Shown in pieces: positions 29,969-40,394 of a DNA stretch of 64,000 nt. How positions within the stretch are numbered: the first letter of the stretch is position 1; each line of letters opens with the position of its first letter. Source of the DNA: SAR92 clade bacterium H921 (GTDB taxonomy: Bacteria; Pseudomonadota; Gammaproteobacteria; Pseudomonadales; Porticoccaceae); NCBI GenBank assembly GCA_025153755.1, contig JAOALD010000001.1:992001-1056000 (forward strand), read 5' to 3'. The notes under the pieces are model-generated. The model was not told the DNA's origin. It saw only the letters and a program-made list of their open reading frames with translations, and searched no databases. The position numbers and the translations under genes are program-made.

Positions 29969-30797
29969 AAAACTACAGAAAATATTAGCTACCGCCGGAC
30001 TTGGTTCGCGTCGCGAACTGGAAACCTGGATCTCTGCTGGACGTGTTTCTGTCAATGGCGCCACAGCCAAGCTCGGTGATCGCGCGGATCCGCAAGACCG
30101 CATTATGGTTGATGGCCGAGTCATTAAAATCGTTACTGATGACAACCCCAGAGTGCTCATGTACAGCAAGCCAGAAGGGGAGGTCTGTACCACCCAGGAC
30201 CCCGACGGCAGGCCCACTGTCTTTGATAGTTTGCCGCGCCTTAATCGCGGTCGCTGGATTGCCATTGGACGTCTCGATATTAATACTAGTGGTTTATTGC
30301 TCTTTACCAACCATGGTGAGTTGGCCAATCGACTGATGCACCCCTCCTATGAAGTAAAGCGTGAGTACATGGCGCGTATTCATGGTGAGGTCACCGAGGC
30401 CATGATCAAACGTCTGACGGACGGCGTGGTGCTAGAGGACGGCATTGCCAAATTTCAAACCGTAAAGGCGCAGCATTCGCGTAACGGCGATGAGCGCAGT
30501 AGCAGTAATAATTGGTTCCGTGTGATCCTAGCCGAGGGCCGTACTCGAGAGGTGCGGCGTCTGTGGGAATCTCAGGATGTCGAGGTAAATCGGCTTAAAC
30601 GCATCAGTTACGGCCCCATTGAGTTACCCTCAATTGTGCGGCGCTCAGAATTTATCGAGCTTGACCCCAAGCAGGTGGTATCACTCTTTAACGCGGTTAA
30701 GCTTCGCCCGCCACGTTTTACCGAGAAGACCATGTATCGTGATATTCGTCAGCGTAAAGAGAAAAAACTCAGAGCCCGCGGCGATACCTCTAAGTAA
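29961..30797 (+). CDS. rluB: 23S rRNA pseudouridine synthase RluB
   Basis: Makes pseudouridine 2605 in 23S rRNA. The protein starts MSEKLQKILATAGLGSRREL, an S4 RNA-binding domain, and has the catalytic motif GRLDINTSGLLLFTN with the nucleophilic Asp, plus VILAEGRTREVRRL. The ATG at 29961 inside the scpB end is preferred to a start 12 codons earlier because it begins at the S4 domain. Basic C-terminal tail. About 278 residues, normal for RluB. Confidence 0.94.
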   Translation: MSEKLQKILATAGLGSRRELETWISAGRVSVNGATAKLGDRADPQDRIMVDGRVIKIVTDDNPRVLMYSKPEGEVCTTQDPDGRPTVFDSLPRLNRGRWIAIGRLDINTSGLLLFTNHGELANRLMHPSYEVKREYMARIHGEVTEAMIKRLTDGVVLEDGIAKFQTVKAQHSRNGDERSSSNNWFRVILAEGRTREVRRLWESQDVEVNRLKRISYGPIELPSIVRRSEFIELDPKQVVSLFNAVKLRPPRFTEKTMYRDIRQRKEKKLRARGDTSK

Positions 30798-30799
30798 GC

Positions 30800-31564
30800 T
30801 CAGCGCGCCTGAGCCTTGATAGACTGACCATTAACCTCACTGCTGTGGCCACCGAGTAAGTAGAGATAGGCCGGCGTAATTTGGTCAGGGGTTTTCAAAT
30901 CGCTGGGATTTTCGGCAGGAAAAGCCTGCGCTCGCATACTGGTTGCTGTGGCTCCAGGATTAATCGCATTAACTCGAACCGAACCCAGTCCCTCAAGCTC
31001 GGCAGCCCACACCTGCACCATGCCCTCGACTGCAAACTTAGACACCGCATAGGCGCCCCAAAAGGCACGGCCAACTTGGCCCACGCTAGAGGAAGTAAAT
31101 ACAACTGATCCGTCATTTGACTTTTCCAGTGCCGGCATTAGCGCCTGAGTCATTTGAAACTGGGCCGTTACGTTTACCTGTAAGACCCTGTCCCACACAT
31201 CCTGGCGATAATTATTCAAGGGGGTGCGCTGACCTAGAATACCGGCACTGTGCACCAGCCCGTCAAGATGGCCGAACTGGTCAATAATACTGACACACAG
31301 CTGATCGTAATCATCGGCAGTTGCGCCTTCTAAATCAATTGGATAGATCACTGGTTCTAGTTGGCCAGCAGCTGCAATCAGATCGTATACCTGCTCCAAT
31401 TTGGCCACTGTGCGGCCGGCTAAAATGAGTCTGGCGCCCACTGCAGCACAAGCCAGTGCGACCGCTTTTCCTATACCATCACCGGCACCGGTAACGAGAA
31501 TAATGCGCTCTCTCAGCAGATCGCTGTTGGCTTGATAGGTAATAATTTGATCGGCTAAAAGCAC
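30800..31564 (-). CDS. yciK: YciK family short-chain oxidoreductase
   Basis: A 254-residue SDR with TGAGDGIGKAVA, HSAGILG, the catalytic YAVSK, and VRVNAINPGATAT. The sequence and position (next to mupP and ubiG) match YciK of Pseudomonas and E. coli. The substrate is unknown. The start is a GTG behind AGGA. Converges with rluB, two bases apart. Confidence 0.88.
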   Translation of the reverse strand: MLLADQIITYQANSDLLRERIILVTGAGDGIGKAVALACAAVGARLILAGRTVAKLEQVYDLIAAAGQLEPVIYPIDLEGATADDYDQLCVSIIDQFGHLDGLVHSAGILGQRTPLNNYRQDVWDRVLQVNVTAQFQMTQALMPALEKSNDGSVVFTSSSVGQVGRAFWGAYAVSKFAVEGMVQVWAAELEGLGSVRVNAINPGATATSMRAQAFPAENPSDLKTPDQITPAYLYLLGGHSSEVNGQSIKAQAR

Positions 31565-31567
31565 TGG

Positions 31568-32230
31568 TTAATCCTTAAATAAAAGTCCGTGTAGTTGCGT
31601 AGATTGATCGACAACCCAGTCGGCTTGCCAGTCAAAAATATTTTGAGAAGCTTCAACATAGCCCCAGGCGGCCGCAATATTGCGGGTTCCTGCGGCACGG
31701 CCGGCCTCTATATCGCGCACATGATCACCTACATAGAGGCAGTCCGCAGGAGCAATAGCGATTTCAGAGCAGGCCAATAAAATAGACTCTGGGTCGGGCT
31801 TGGCGGCTGTGACATGATCGGGGCAAATAACTGTAGCGGCTAGGTCCATTAGGCCTAGCTGATCCATCACCGCCTCTGTGTAGCGCCAGGGTTTGTTAGT
31901 AACCACACCCCAGGGAATGCCACCTGCCTTGCAGTCATCAAGTACCTGTTGTAAGCCAGTAAACAACGCCGTCTTATCAGCTAAGTTACAGAAGTACAGT
32001 TCCAGAAATTCGTCCCGTAGTGCTTCAAATTGCGGGTGCTCCGGCGCCATGTCAAAGCCAGCCTGAATAAGCCCAGCTGACCCATCGGTGACAGTGGAGC
32101 GAACGGCATGCTCTGGCAGTGGTGCGCGACCATGTAATTCGAGGAGTCTATTTAGTGCAGTGATAAAATCCGGTGCTGTATCGAGCAAGGTACCATCGAG
32201 GTCAAATAGCAGGGCTTTAAAATTCAACAT
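31568..32230 (-). CDS. mupP: HAD phosphatase, N-acetylmuramic acid 6-phosphate phosphatase MupP
   Basis: A 220-residue HAD hydrolase: motif I DLDGTLLDT (residues 10-18), motif II VVTNKP, motif III Lys in KPDPE, and motif IV YVGDHVRDIEAG. By sequence alone it is a Gph-like phosphatase; gene order ubiG-mupP-yciK is that of Pseudomonas, where MupP dephosphorylates MurNAc-6-P in cell-wall recycling. The specific role rests on that synteny. Three-base gaps on both sides suggest cotranscription with ubiG and yciK. Confidence 0.82.
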   Translation of the reverse strand: MLNFKALLFDLDGTLLDTAPDFITALNRLLELHGRAPLPEHAVRSTVTDGSAGLIQAGFDMAPEHPQFEALRDEFLELYFCNLADKTALFTGLQQVLDDCKAGGIPWGVVTNKPWRYTEAVMDQLGLMDLAATVICPDHVTAAKPDPESILLACSEIAIAPADCLYVGDHVRDIEAGRAAGTRNIAAAWGYVEASQNIFDWQADWVVDQSTQLHGLLFKD

Positions 32231-32233
32231 AGT

Positions 32234-32944
32234 TTATGCGGGTTTCCTGGCACAGATCATATAGTTCACGTCCACATCCCTATCGGTAAGTTTATAAGTC
32301 TTAGTGATCGGGTTGTAAGTAAGGCCTGTCATCGAATCAATTTCTAGGCCTGCTTCTCGGATCCATTGCCCCAACTCTGAGGGACGAATGAATTTGGAAT
32401 ATTCGTGGGTGCCCTTAGGTAGCATACGCAGCACATACTCAACCCCAATAACTGCCAGTAAATAGGCTTTAGGGTTGCGGTTGATGGTTGAGAAAAATAC
32501 CGTGCCACCGGGTTTACACAGAGCGGCACAGGCGCTAACCACCGAGCTTGGATCTGGCACATGCTCGAGCATTTCTAGGCAGGTAACTGTATCAAAACTC
32601 TGTCCGTGGGTTTCGGCGTAGTCCTCAGCAGTTGATTTGACATAGTTGACCTCGACGCCAGATTCTAACTTGTGTAGCTTGCCCACAGCCAGAGGTGCAT
32701 CGCCCATATCAATGCCAGTAACCTTGGCACCACGCTCGGCCAGAGCCTCACATAGAATGCCGCCCCCACAGCCAACATCTAGAACTGTCTGCTCAGCTAC
32801 TGGTGTCAGGCTTTCAATCCAGTCGGCGCGCAAAGGGTTGATGTCATGCAAGGGCTTAAATTCGCTATTGCGATCCCACCAGCGGCTGGCCAGTTCTTCA
32901 AACTTGCGAATTTCATTGGGATCAACATTCATTGATTTGCTCAT
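32234..32944 (-). CDS. ubiG: Ubiquinone biosynthesis O-methyltransferase UbiG
   Basis: SAM-dependent enzyme for both O-methylations in ubiquinone synthesis. The 236-residue protein has the N-terminal [10 protein letters not shown], motif [30 protein letters not shown], and the [21 protein letters not shown] membrane-interacting segment typical of UbiG. It implies aerobic quinone-based respiration, in line with the cytochrome c system. Confidence 0.96.
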   Translation of the reverse strand: MSKSMNVDPNEIRKFEELASRWWDRNSEFKPLHDINPLRADWIESLTPVAEQTVLDVGCGGGILCEALAERGAKVTGIDMGDAPLAVGKLHKLESGVEVNYVKSTAEDYAETHGQSFDTVTCLEMLEHVPDPSSVVSACAALCKPGGTVFFSTINRNPKAYLLAVIGVEYVLRMLPKGTHEYSKFIRPSELGQWIREAGLEIDSMTGLTYNPITKTYKLTDRDVDVNYMICARKPA

Positions 32945-32956
32945 GAGATAATGCCT

Positions 32957-34288
32957 TTAATCCATGGATCTAGGTTGAATTTTGTTACGCCAGTCTCTGG
33001 CCGACTGGATCAATTCGGACTGGTTGAGCGTAACCAGTACTCTGTTTTCTAGTAGCGGCTTACCGGCAACCCAGCTATGGGTAACCTGGCTGCCAGAATT
33101 GGTGTAAACCAGTTGCGAAGCGGGATTATACAGTGGTTGCTGAGCAATAGAATTAATTTCAATGGCGATAATATCGGCCGACTTACCTGCTTCAAGACTG
33201 CCTATTTGATCATCCCAGCCCAGTGCCTTGGCACCGTTAATCGTTGCCATGCGCAAGGCAGCATGGGCATCGAGTTTAGCGGCATCCTGCGCCACTGCCT
33301 TGGTCAGCAGGGCTGCGGTTTTTAACTCGCCAAACATATCGAGGTCATTGTTGCTAGCGGCACCATCTGTGCCTAGCGCCACATTGATACCGGCGTCAAT
33401 CAATTGACCAACAGGGCAAAAGCCACTGGCTAGTTTCATATTGGACTCAGGGCAGTGCACAACATGACAATTATGATCCTGAATCAATACGATATCTTCG
33501 GCGTCAACTTGAGTCATATGAACTAACTGGGTCTGAGGTAGCAGTAGGCCGAGATTTTTCAGTCGCTGCAGTGGTCTACAGCCATAATTGGTCAATGATT
33601 CAGTGATCTCCTCTGCGGTTTCATGACAGTGAATATGCACCGGCATATCTAACTCATTGGCATAGGTAGAAATCACTTGCATCGCTGGATCAGATACCGA
33701 GTATGGCGCATGGGGTGCGCAGGCAACTTTAATGAGCGACTGACCGCTGTACTTGTCGTGGAGGCTTAGGCCCTTGTGAATATAGTCGTCGGCATCCTTG
33801 CCATAGGGTGTTGGAAAATCGAGGACGGTAAAACCAATTTGGCTGCGCATGCCTGCGCTGCGCACTTCCTCGGCAATCGCCTGGTGGAAAAAGTACATAT
33901 CAGCAAAACAGGTGGTGCCAGATGCAATCATTTCAGCCATGGCGATTTTGCTACCATCACGGACGAATTCTTCGCTGACATGGGCTGATTCTGCTGGCCA
34001 GATATGGTTTTCTAACCAGGGCCGCAGAGGGAGATCATCAGCATAGCCTCGCAGTAGGGTCATGGCCCCGTGACCATGTGCGTTAACTAGCCCTGGCATC
34101 AACACATGGCTGTCAAGATTTTGCACTTCAACGGCGTCAAAGCGCTTAGCGGCCTCGGCCTGAGGAAAAATACCAATGATTTTTTCGGCATCAATTGCCA
34201 GGGCGCAATTGCGCAGTACTCGGTCCTGGGGGACGATTGGGATTATCCATGGGCAATTGATTAATAAGTCTATTTTTGTGGGCTGCAT
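32957..34288 (-). CDS. mtaD: TRZ/ATZ-family amidohydrolase, 5'-methylthioadenosine/S-adenosylhomocysteine deaminase
   Basis: A 443-residue metal-dependent amidohydrolase: LMPGLVNAHGHGAMTLLRG (metal-binding HxH), HIHCHETAEE, and LGTDGAASNNDLDM. Similar to Pseudomonas PA3170, which deaminates 5'-methylthioadenosine; its neighbours here (ubiG, mupP, yciK, gyrA) are the same. The ATG at 34288 has AGGAG seven bases upstream and is preferred to one six codons earlier. Divergent from gyrA. Confidence 0.85.
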   Translation of the reverse strand: MQPTKIDLLINCPWIIPIVPQDRVLRNCALAIDAEKIIGIFPQAEAAKRFDAVEVQNLDSHVLMPGLVNAHGHGAMTLLRGYADDLPLRPWLENHIWPAESAHVSEEFVRDGSKIAMAEMIASGTTCFADMYFFHQAIAEEVRSAGMRSQIGFTVLDFPTPYGKDADDYIHKGLSLHDKYSGQSLIKVACAPHAPYSVSDPAMQVISTYANELDMPVHIHCHETAEEITESLTNYGCRPLQRLKNLGLLLPQTQLVHMTQVDAEDIVLIQDHNCHVVHCPESNMKLASGFCPVGQLIDAGINVALGTDGAASNNDLDMFGELKTAALLTKAVAQDAAKLDAHAALRMATINGAKALGWDDQIGSLEAGKSADIIAIEINSIAQQPLYNPASQLVYTNSGSQVTHSWVAGKPLLENRVLVTLNQSELIQSARDWRNKIQPRSMD

Positions 34289-34383
34289 AGGGTCTCCTGG
34301 GCGCATGGCTGAAGTATACCGATTTATCGCTTATAAAGGGGTGATAAAAGGCCAATAAAAGCGAGATTCTATGGGCTTTTCTG

Positions 34384-34392
34384 TGCTAAAAT
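34384..34392 (+). promoter_or_regulatory. Candidate extended -10 promoter of gyrA
   Basis: TGCTAAAAT at 34384-34392 fits an extended -10 element (TGnTAtAAT-like) about 47 bases before the gyrA ATG. No good -35 is seen, as is usual for extended -10 promoters. Eye-read only. Confidence 0.35.
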
Positions 34393-34438
34393 TTGACCCT
34401 TCAAAAGTGCAGTAAAAATCAGGAAATAATTATAAATT

Positions 34439-37027
34439 ATGGTCGATTTAGCCAAAGAAATTGTCCCAGTCAATATTGAGGATGAGCTCAAGCAGTCCTA
34501 CTTAGATTATGCTATGAGCGTGATCGTTGGTCGCGCCTTGCCAGATGTGCGCGATGGCCTTAAGCCTGTGCATAGGCGAGTTTTATTCGCCATGAGCGAA
34601 CTTAACAATGACTGGAATAAGGCGTACAAGAAGTCAGCCCGTGTAGTAGGTGACGTGATTGGTAAATATCACCCCCATGGTGACTCCGCGGTATATGAAA
34701 CAATTGTTCGCATGGCCCAGCCGTTTTCGTTGCGCTATCTGCTGGTCGATGGTCAGGGTAATTTCGGTTCTGTAGATGGTGACTCTGCGGCGGCTATGAG
34801 ATATACCGAAATTCGCATGACTAAAATTGCTCATGCGCTGCTTGAAGACCTTGAGAAAGATACGGTCGACTTTGCTCCCAACTACGATGAAACCGAACAG
34901 ATTCCAGTGGTTATGCCAACTCGCGTGCCCAATCTGCTAGTCAATGGTTCCTCAGGTATTGCGGTGGGAATGGCTACCAATATTCCGCCACATAACTTAA
35001 CCGAAGTGGTCAACGGCTGCTTGGCGCTTATCGACAACAGCGAGATCACCATTGATGAGCTGATGGAGTATATTCCTGGTCCAGATTTCCCTACTGGGGC
35101 GATTATTAATGGCAGGGCGGGCATTATTCAGGCTTACCGTACCGGCCGTGGCAGAATATACATGCGCGCCCGTGCCGAGGTCGAGATCAATGAAAAAACT
35201 AACCGCGAAACCATTATTGTTACCGAGATTCCCTATCAGCTTAACAAGGCGCGTTTAATTGAGCGGATTGCCGAATTAGTCAAAGAGAAAAAGCTCGAGG
35301 GCATATCAGAGCTGCGCGACGAGTCGGACAAAGATGGTCTGCGCATTGTTATCGAAATCAAGCGTGGTGAAGTTGGTGAGGTGGTGCTCAATAACCTCTA
35401 TGCGCAGACTCAGCTGCAAAATGTATTTGGTATTAATGTGGTGGCTCTGGTCGATGGTCAGCCGCGCATTCTCAACCTCAAGCAGATGCTCGAAGCCTTT
35501 GTGCGTCATCGCCGCGAAGTGGTAACCCGCAGAACTATTTATCTGTTGCGCAAGGCGCGAGAGCGGGCCCATACCCTAGAGGGTTTTGCCATAGCACTGG
35601 CAAATATTGATGAAATTATTGTTCTGATCAAGCAATCTACATCCCCTGCAGATGCTCGCGAAGCCATTGTTGCGCGGGGCTGGGATCCCGGCTCTGTGGT
35701 TGCCATGCTCGAGCGAGCTGGGCCTGAGGCTGCTAGACCGGACTGGCTCGAGGAGCAGTACGGTCTGCACGATGGGCAGTACTTCCTATCACCTGAACAG
35801 GCAAAAGATATTCTTGAGTTGCGTCTGCACCGCCTCACCGGCATGGAACATGACAAAATTATTGAGGAGTTTGCCGTCAAGCTTGAAGAGATTGCCGAAT
35901 ATCAAGATATTCTCGGTGACATAAAGCGTCTGATGAGTGTTATTCGTGAAGAATTAGAGGCGGTAGTCGCCGAGTTTGGTGATGAACGCCGTTCAGAAAT
36001 TATCGAGTCTACCCATGACCTCACCGTTGAAGACCTTATAACAGAAGAAGATCGAGTCGTAACTATCTCTCACGGCGGCTATGCTAAAACTCAACCTTTG
36101 AGTGACTATCAGGCTCAGCGCCGCGGCGGTATGGGCAAGTCAGCGACAGCGGTAAAAGATGAAGATTTTGTTGAGCACCTTCTAGTTGCCAGCACTCACG
36201 CCACTATTCTGTGCTTTACTAATCTGGGCAAGGTTTACTGGCTCAAGGTGTACCAGATTCCAGTTGCTGGGCGCAATTCTCGTGGTCGTCCAGTGGTAAA
36301 CCTACTGCCGCTAGATGAAGGAGAGCGCATTAGCTCAATACTGCCGGTTGAGGAATACAGCGCCGACAAATTTGTGTTGATGGCCACAGCCAACGGCACC
36401 GTCAAGAAAACGAGTCTAGACCAGTACTCGCGGCCCCGAAGTGTCGGTTTGCGTGCCGTAGATTTGGTGGAAGACGACTATCTGGTTGGTACCGCCATTA
36501 TCGATGATGGCAGTGACGTAATGTTATTTAGCTCTGAGGGCAAGGCCGTGCGCTTTGCCAGTACAGATGCTCGCGCCATGGGCCGGGTTTCAAAAGGTGT
36601 GCGCGGAATGCGTCTGCCTGAGGGTCAAAAAGTTATTGCAATGGTGATACCAGAAGACGAGGGTTATCTGCTCACGGTGTGTCAAAACGGTTATGGCAAG
36701 CGTACCAAGGTTGAGGAGTTCCCCACCAAGGGTCGCGGCGGTAAGGGTATGATTGCTATTCAAGCCAGTGAGCGCAACGGGCCTCTAGTGGGTACGACCC
36801 AGCTGTTTGTTGGCGATGAGATTATGCTGATCTCCGACCAGGGCACCATGGTGCGAACTCGCGGTGACGAGGTTTCAGTGGTGGGACGCAACACTCAGGG
36901 TGTGCGTATTATCCGGCTTAAAGAGAACGAGAATCTCGTTAGCTTGGCGCGAATTGCCGAGCCGGAGGATGAGGAGTTTATCGAAAGCGACCAAGATAAA
37001 AACACCGAAGCATCTCCCGAAGATTAA
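34439..37027 (+). CDS. gyrA: DNA gyrase subunit A
   Basis: Gyrase A breaks and rejoins DNA for negative supercoiling. The 862-residue protein has the quinolone-determining segment [17 protein letters not shown] (Ser83 present, Glu87 where E. coli has Asp), the catalytic Tyr122 in AAAMRYTE, and the C-terminal beta-pinwheel with the GyrA-box QRRGGMGKS, which sets it apart from ParC. Acidic tail. No ribosome binding site at the ideal distance (AGGAAA is about 13 bases away). Confidence 0.97.
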   Translation: MVDLAKEIVPVNIEDELKQSYLDYAMSVIVGRALPDVRDGLKPVHRRVLFAMSELNNDWNKAYKKSARVVGDVIGKYHPHGDSAVYETIVRMAQPFSLRYLLVDGQGNFGSVDGDSAAAMRYTEIRMTKIAHALLEDLEKDTVDFAPNYDETEQIPVVMPTRVPNLLVNGSSGIAVGMATNIPPHNLTEVVNGCLALIDNSEITIDELMEYIPGPDFPTGAIINGRAGIIQAYRTGRGRIYMRARAEVEINEKTNRETIIVTEIPYQLNKARLIERIAELVKEKKLEGISELRDESDKDGLRIVIEIKRGEVGEVVLNNLYAQTQLQNVFGINVVALVDGQPRILNLKQMLEAFVRHRREVVTRRTIYLLRKARERAHTLEGFAIALANIDEIIVLIKQSTSPADAREAIVARGWDPGSVVAMLERAGPEAARPDWLEEQYGLHDGQYFLSPEQAKDILELRLHRLTGMEHDKIIEEFAVKLEEIAEYQDILGDIKRLMSVIREELEAVVAEFGDERRSEIIESTHDLTVEDLITEEDRVVTISHGGYAKTQPLSDYQAQRRGGMGKSATAVKDEDFVEHLLVASTHATILCFTNLGKVYWLKVYQIPVAGRNSRGRPVVNLLPLDEGERISSILPVEEYSADKFVLMATANGTVKKTSLDQYSRPRSVGLRAVDLVEDDYLVGTAIIDDGSDVMLFSSEGKAVRFASTDARAMGRVSKGVRGMRLPEGQKVIAMVIPEDEGYLLTVCQNGYGKRTKVEEFPTKGRGGKGMIAIQASERNGPLVGTTQLFVGDEIMLISDQGTMVRTRGDEVSVVGRNTQGVRIIRLKENENLVSLARIAEPEDEEFIESDQDKNTEASPED

Positions 37028-37038
37028 GGATATTAGGC

Positions 37039-38124
37039 ATGTCAGACAAAAACCCGTTGCTGGGCCTTAGACAGAAAATTGACGCACTGGATCTGGAAAT
37101 TATGCAAAACATCAGCGCCCGCGCGCGCTGTGCTCAGCAAGTTGCTGAGGTCAAAAAAGAGCGCGGCGACGAAGCCTATTACAAACCAGAGCGGGAAGCT
37201 CAGGTGCTGCGTCATATTATGGAGACAAATTCTGGCCCATTAGACAATGAAGAGATGGCGCGTCTATTTCGGCAGATTATGTCTGCCTGTCTGGCCCTAG
37301 AGCAGCCGGTGAAGGTAGCATTTCTAGGTCCTGAAGGAACCTTCACACAGGAAGCTGCGTTAAAACATTTTGGGGACTCTGCAGTCAGCGTACCCCAGTC
37401 GGCGATTGACGAAGTATTCCGCGAAGTATTGGCAGGATCATGCAACTACGGGGTAGTGCCGGTTGAAAACAGCACCGAAGGGGTTGTTAGTCATACCCTT
37501 GATAGCTTTATGGATTCATCCTTAAAAATCTGTGGTGAAGTCGAGTTACGTATTCACCATAATTTTATGATCGGGCCCAACACCAACAAAGACAACATTA
37601 CTCGGGTCTACTCTCATTCTCAGTCTTTAGCCCAATGTCGCCAGTGGCTAAACTCTAATTTCCCCAATATTGAGCGGGTGGCCGTCAGCAGTAATGCCGA
37701 AGCCGCTAAGCGAGTGCAGGGAGAGTGGAATTCCGCAGCAATTGCCGGAGATATGTCCTGCCGACTATATGGTTTAGAAAAACTTCGGGAAAAAATTGAA
37801 GACAGTCCGGATAATGCTACGCGCTTTTTAATCATTGGTCGTGAAGAGGTTCAACCTAGTGGTGATGACCGCACCTCGATTGTGGTCTCTGTGCATAATA
37901 AACCTGGCGCACTGCATGATTTACTGGAGCCATTTCGTCGGCATAATGTCGACATGACGCGTTTGGAGTCACGTCCAGCGCGCAACAGTAAATGGTCCTA
38001 TGTGTTCTTTATCGACTTTGCCGGGCACGTTCAGGATACCTCTGTGGCCGCGGTGATCGAAGAACTAGCTACGAATGTTGCCGACTTAAAAGTGCTCGGA
38101 TCCTATCCCCGAGCTGTACTCTAA
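37039..38124 (+). CDS. pheA: Bifunctional chorismate mutase / prephenate dehydratase (P-protein)
   Basis: Two steps to phenylpyruvate. The 361-residue protein has an AroQ chorismate mutase domain (residues about 5-90: LRQKIDALDLEIMQNISARA, KPEREAQVL), a prephenate dehydratase domain (FLGPEGTFTQEAAL; VPVENSTEGVV; DNATRFLIIG), and an ACT domain with GALHDLLEPF and ESRP for phenylalanine feedback. Follows gyrA directly and precedes tyrA-aroA, as in Pseudomonas except that serC is absent between gyrA and pheA. Confidence 0.96.
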   Translation: MSDKNPLLGLRQKIDALDLEIMQNISARARCAQQVAEVKKERGDEAYYKPEREAQVLRHIMETNSGPLDNEEMARLFRQIMSACLALEQPVKVAFLGPEGTFTQEAALKHFGDSAVSVPQSAIDEVFREVLAGSCNYGVVPVENSTEGVVSHTLDSFMDSSLKICGEVELRIHHNFMIGPNTNKDNITRVYSHSQSLAQCRQWLNSNFPNIERVAVSSNAEAAKRVQGEWNSAAIAGDMSCRLYGLEKLREKIEDSPDNATRFLIIGREEVQPSGDDRTSIVVSVHNKPGALHDLLEPFRRHNVDMTRLESRPARNSKWSYVFFIDFAGHVQDTSVAAVIEELATNVADLKVLGSYPRAVL

Positions 38125-38150
38125 GTCTTGGCCTGCGGTACTGGATACAG

Positions 38151-40394
38151 ATGACTAATAACTCTCAGCAGCCTAAACCAGTCCTCAATCGTCTAGTCGT
38201 GATTGGTTTGGGCCTTATCGGCTCCAGTTTAGCTTTAGCTGCTCGTCAACAGGGCCTAGCTGCACAGGTTGTGGGTATTTCAAGGCGTGACTCGACCCTA
38301 GAACTGGCTCTTGAAGCCGGCATTATTGACCGTGCCGAACAGGATCTAGAGGCTGTAGCAAGTGAACTAAAAGCAGGGGATCTGGTGGTTATTGGTGTCC
38401 CAACCCTAACCTTGCCGGCGGTGCTTGAAGACTGCCGTAGACTGCTAGCTAGCGATGTCACAATAACCGATGTTGCCAGTGTGAAAGGAAGTGTGGTCAA
38501 TGCGGCTGTTGAAATATACGGCAGCATGCCAAGGCAACTGGTGCCCGGGCACCCGATAGCAGGTTCAGAAAAAAGCGGTGTTACCGCTGCTGTAGCCAGT
38601 TTGTTCGTTGACCATCGCGTTATTCTCACTCCCTCTGAGGTCACCGGGTCTGACCACATAAAGTTGGTGACAGACCTATGGTGTGGTGCGGGTGCCATTG
38701 TTACCTCTATGGATGTGAGAGAGCACGATGAAATTCTCGCTGCGACCAGTCATTTGCCACATTTTTTGGCCTATTCACTGGTCGATACATTGGCTGCGAA
38801 GGGGGATAACCATGAAATATTCCGTTATGCCGCCGGAGGATTTCGGGATTTTACCCGCATAGCGGCAAGTGATCCGGTAATGTGGCGTGATATAGCGCTG
38901 GCCAACAAAGATGCGATACTGGTTATTCTCGATCAGGTAATGGGTAACTTTAACCAGATGCGCACTGCCATAGAAGGCGGTGATCAAGATTACCTCATGG
39001 ATGTATTTACTCGCGCCCGAGATGCGCGCAACCATTTTGGCAAAATATTAGATAGTAAGGCGCTCAGCAGTCCTATGACCGAAAAAACAATTAACTATCG
39101 CGTTGCTCCAGGCGGCAATGCACAGGGTGATATTCGTGTCCCCGGCGACAAATCAATGTCACACCGATCGATTATGCTGGGCTCATTAGCTAACGGCCTG
39201 ACCGAAGTAACAGGATTTCTTGAGGGCGAAGACAGTCTCGCGACCTTGCAAGCCTTTCGCGATATGGGGGTTGTAATCGAAGGCCCAGAACAGGGTCGTG
39301 TTGCGATTAATGGTGTTGGACTGCACGGGCTTAAAGCACCCACTAAGCCGTTGTATCTAGGCAATTCTGGTACCTCTATTCGGCTTTTGAGTGGTCTCTT
39401 AGCAGGTCAATCATTTGATACCGAGCTTACTGGCGATAGCTCATTGTCTGGCCGTCCCATGGGGCGCGTAGCCAATCCGTTGGCCGAGATGGGTGCGATT
39501 ATCGAGACCGCCGCAGGTGGTACACCGCCATTAAAAATTAAAGGCGGGCAAACCCTTAAGCCAATTAATTACGCCATGCCCATGGCTAGTGCGCAGGTTA
39601 AATCCTGTGTGCTCTTAGCTGGATTGTACACCGAGGGTCAAACCTCGGTAGTCGAGCCGGCGCCAACCCGCGATCATACCGAGCGCATGCTGCGAGGCTT
39701 TGGTTACTCAGTTACTACTGATGGTAGCACGGCGAGCCTCAGTGGCGGCGGTAGCCTAGCTGCAACGCGTATTGATGTGCCCGCCGATATTTCATCTGCG
39801 GCCTTTTTTATGGTTGCAGCGGCCATAGTGCCCGATTCTGATATTACATTGCGCCATGTAGGGGTAAACCCAACGCGTATTGGTGTGATCAACATATTGC
39901 GTCAAATGGGCACTCGTATCGAATTGACTAACGAAATTGAAGTGGGTGGCGAGCCAGTTGCAGATATTCGCGTACGCTATGCACCGTTAAAAGGAATTAC
40001 TATTCCCGAAGATCAGGTGCCCTTGGCCATAGACGAGTTTCCCGTGCTATTTGTAGCGGCATCCTGTGCGACAGGTGAAACTCTGCTCACCGGCGCTGAA
40101 GAACTGCGAGTCAAAGAGAGCGACCGTATCCAAAGCATGGCTGATGGTCTAGTAACCCTAGGTATTGATGCTCAGCCAACCGCCGATGGTATTCGTATTC
40201 TTGGTGGCCAGCTAGGTAGTGGCACAGTGGCCAGTCATGATGATCATCGAATTGCCATGGCCTTTACCATAGCGGCACTGCGCGCCAGTGGAGAGATACT
40301 GGTTGAACACTGCAATAATGTAGCAACTTCTTTCCCCGATTTTGTTGGCCTAGCCCAGCAAGTGGGTATCAGCATAGATCTAGAGAGCGCATAA
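38151..40394 (+). CDS. tyrA-aroA: Fused prephenate dehydrogenase / 3-phosphoshikimate 1-carboxyvinyltransferase (TyrA-AroA)
   Basis: A 747-residue two-domain enzyme. Residues about 12-300 are TyrA: Rossmann motif VIGLGLIGSSLA, PGHPIAGSEKSG, and ATSHLPHFLAYSL. From about residue 309 (internal ATG at 39075) follows AroA: RVPGDKSMSHRS, GNSGTSIRLLSG, SAQVKS, RDHTERML, NPTRIG and RVKESDRIQ. The set GDKS, SAQxK, RxHxE and NxTR is that of class II EPSP synthases, the glyphosate-tolerant group; E. coli class I has GSK at the first. The fusion is known from Pseudomonas. The ATG at 38151 is chosen; the longer open frame overlaps pheA and is not domain sequence. Confidence 0.95.
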   Translation: MTNNSQQPKPVLNRLVVIGLGLIGSSLALAARQQGLAAQVVGISRRDSTLELALEAGIIDRAEQDLEAVASELKAGDLVVIGVPTLTLPAVLEDCRRLLASDVTITDVASVKGSVVNAAVEIYGSMPRQLVPGHPIAGSEKSGVTAAVASLFVDHRVILTPSEVTGSDHIKLVTDLWCGAGAIVTSMDVREHDEILAATSHLPHFLAYSLVDTLAAKGDNHEIFRYAAGGFRDFTRIAASDPVMWRDIALANKDAILVILDQVMGNFNQMRTAIEGGDQDYLMDVFTRARDARNHFGKILDSKALSSPMTEKTINYRVAPGGNAQGDIRVPGDKSMSHRSIMLGSLANGLTEVTGFLEGEDSLATLQAFRDMGVVIEGPEQGRVAINGVGLHGLKAPTKPLYLGNSGTSIRLLSGLLAGQSFDTELTGDSSLSGRPMGRVANPLAEMGAIIETAAGGTPPLKIKGGQTLKPINYAMPMASAQVKSCVLLAGLYTEGQTSVVEPAPTRDHTERMLRGFGYSVTTDGSTASLSGGGSLAATRIDVPADISSAAFFMVAAAIVPDSDITLRHVGVNPTRIGVINILRQMGTRIELTNEIEVGGEPVADIRVRYAPLKGITIPEDQVPLAIDEFPVLFVAASCATGETLLTGAEELRVKESDRIQSMADGLVTLGIDAQPTADGIRILGGQLGSGTVASHDDHRIAMAFTIAALRASGEILVEHCNNVATSFPDFVGLAQQVGISIDLESA

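Noticed and set aside
29888-30328. 146-codon minus-strand frame over scpB-rluB
   Set aside because: Antisense to two conserved genes, low-complexity translation.
34682-34705. Quinolone-resistance change in GyrA (Glu at position 87)
   Set aside because: Acidic Glu at this site is natural in several wild-type gyrases; resistance changes are to Asn, Gly, Tyr or His. Ser83 is intact.
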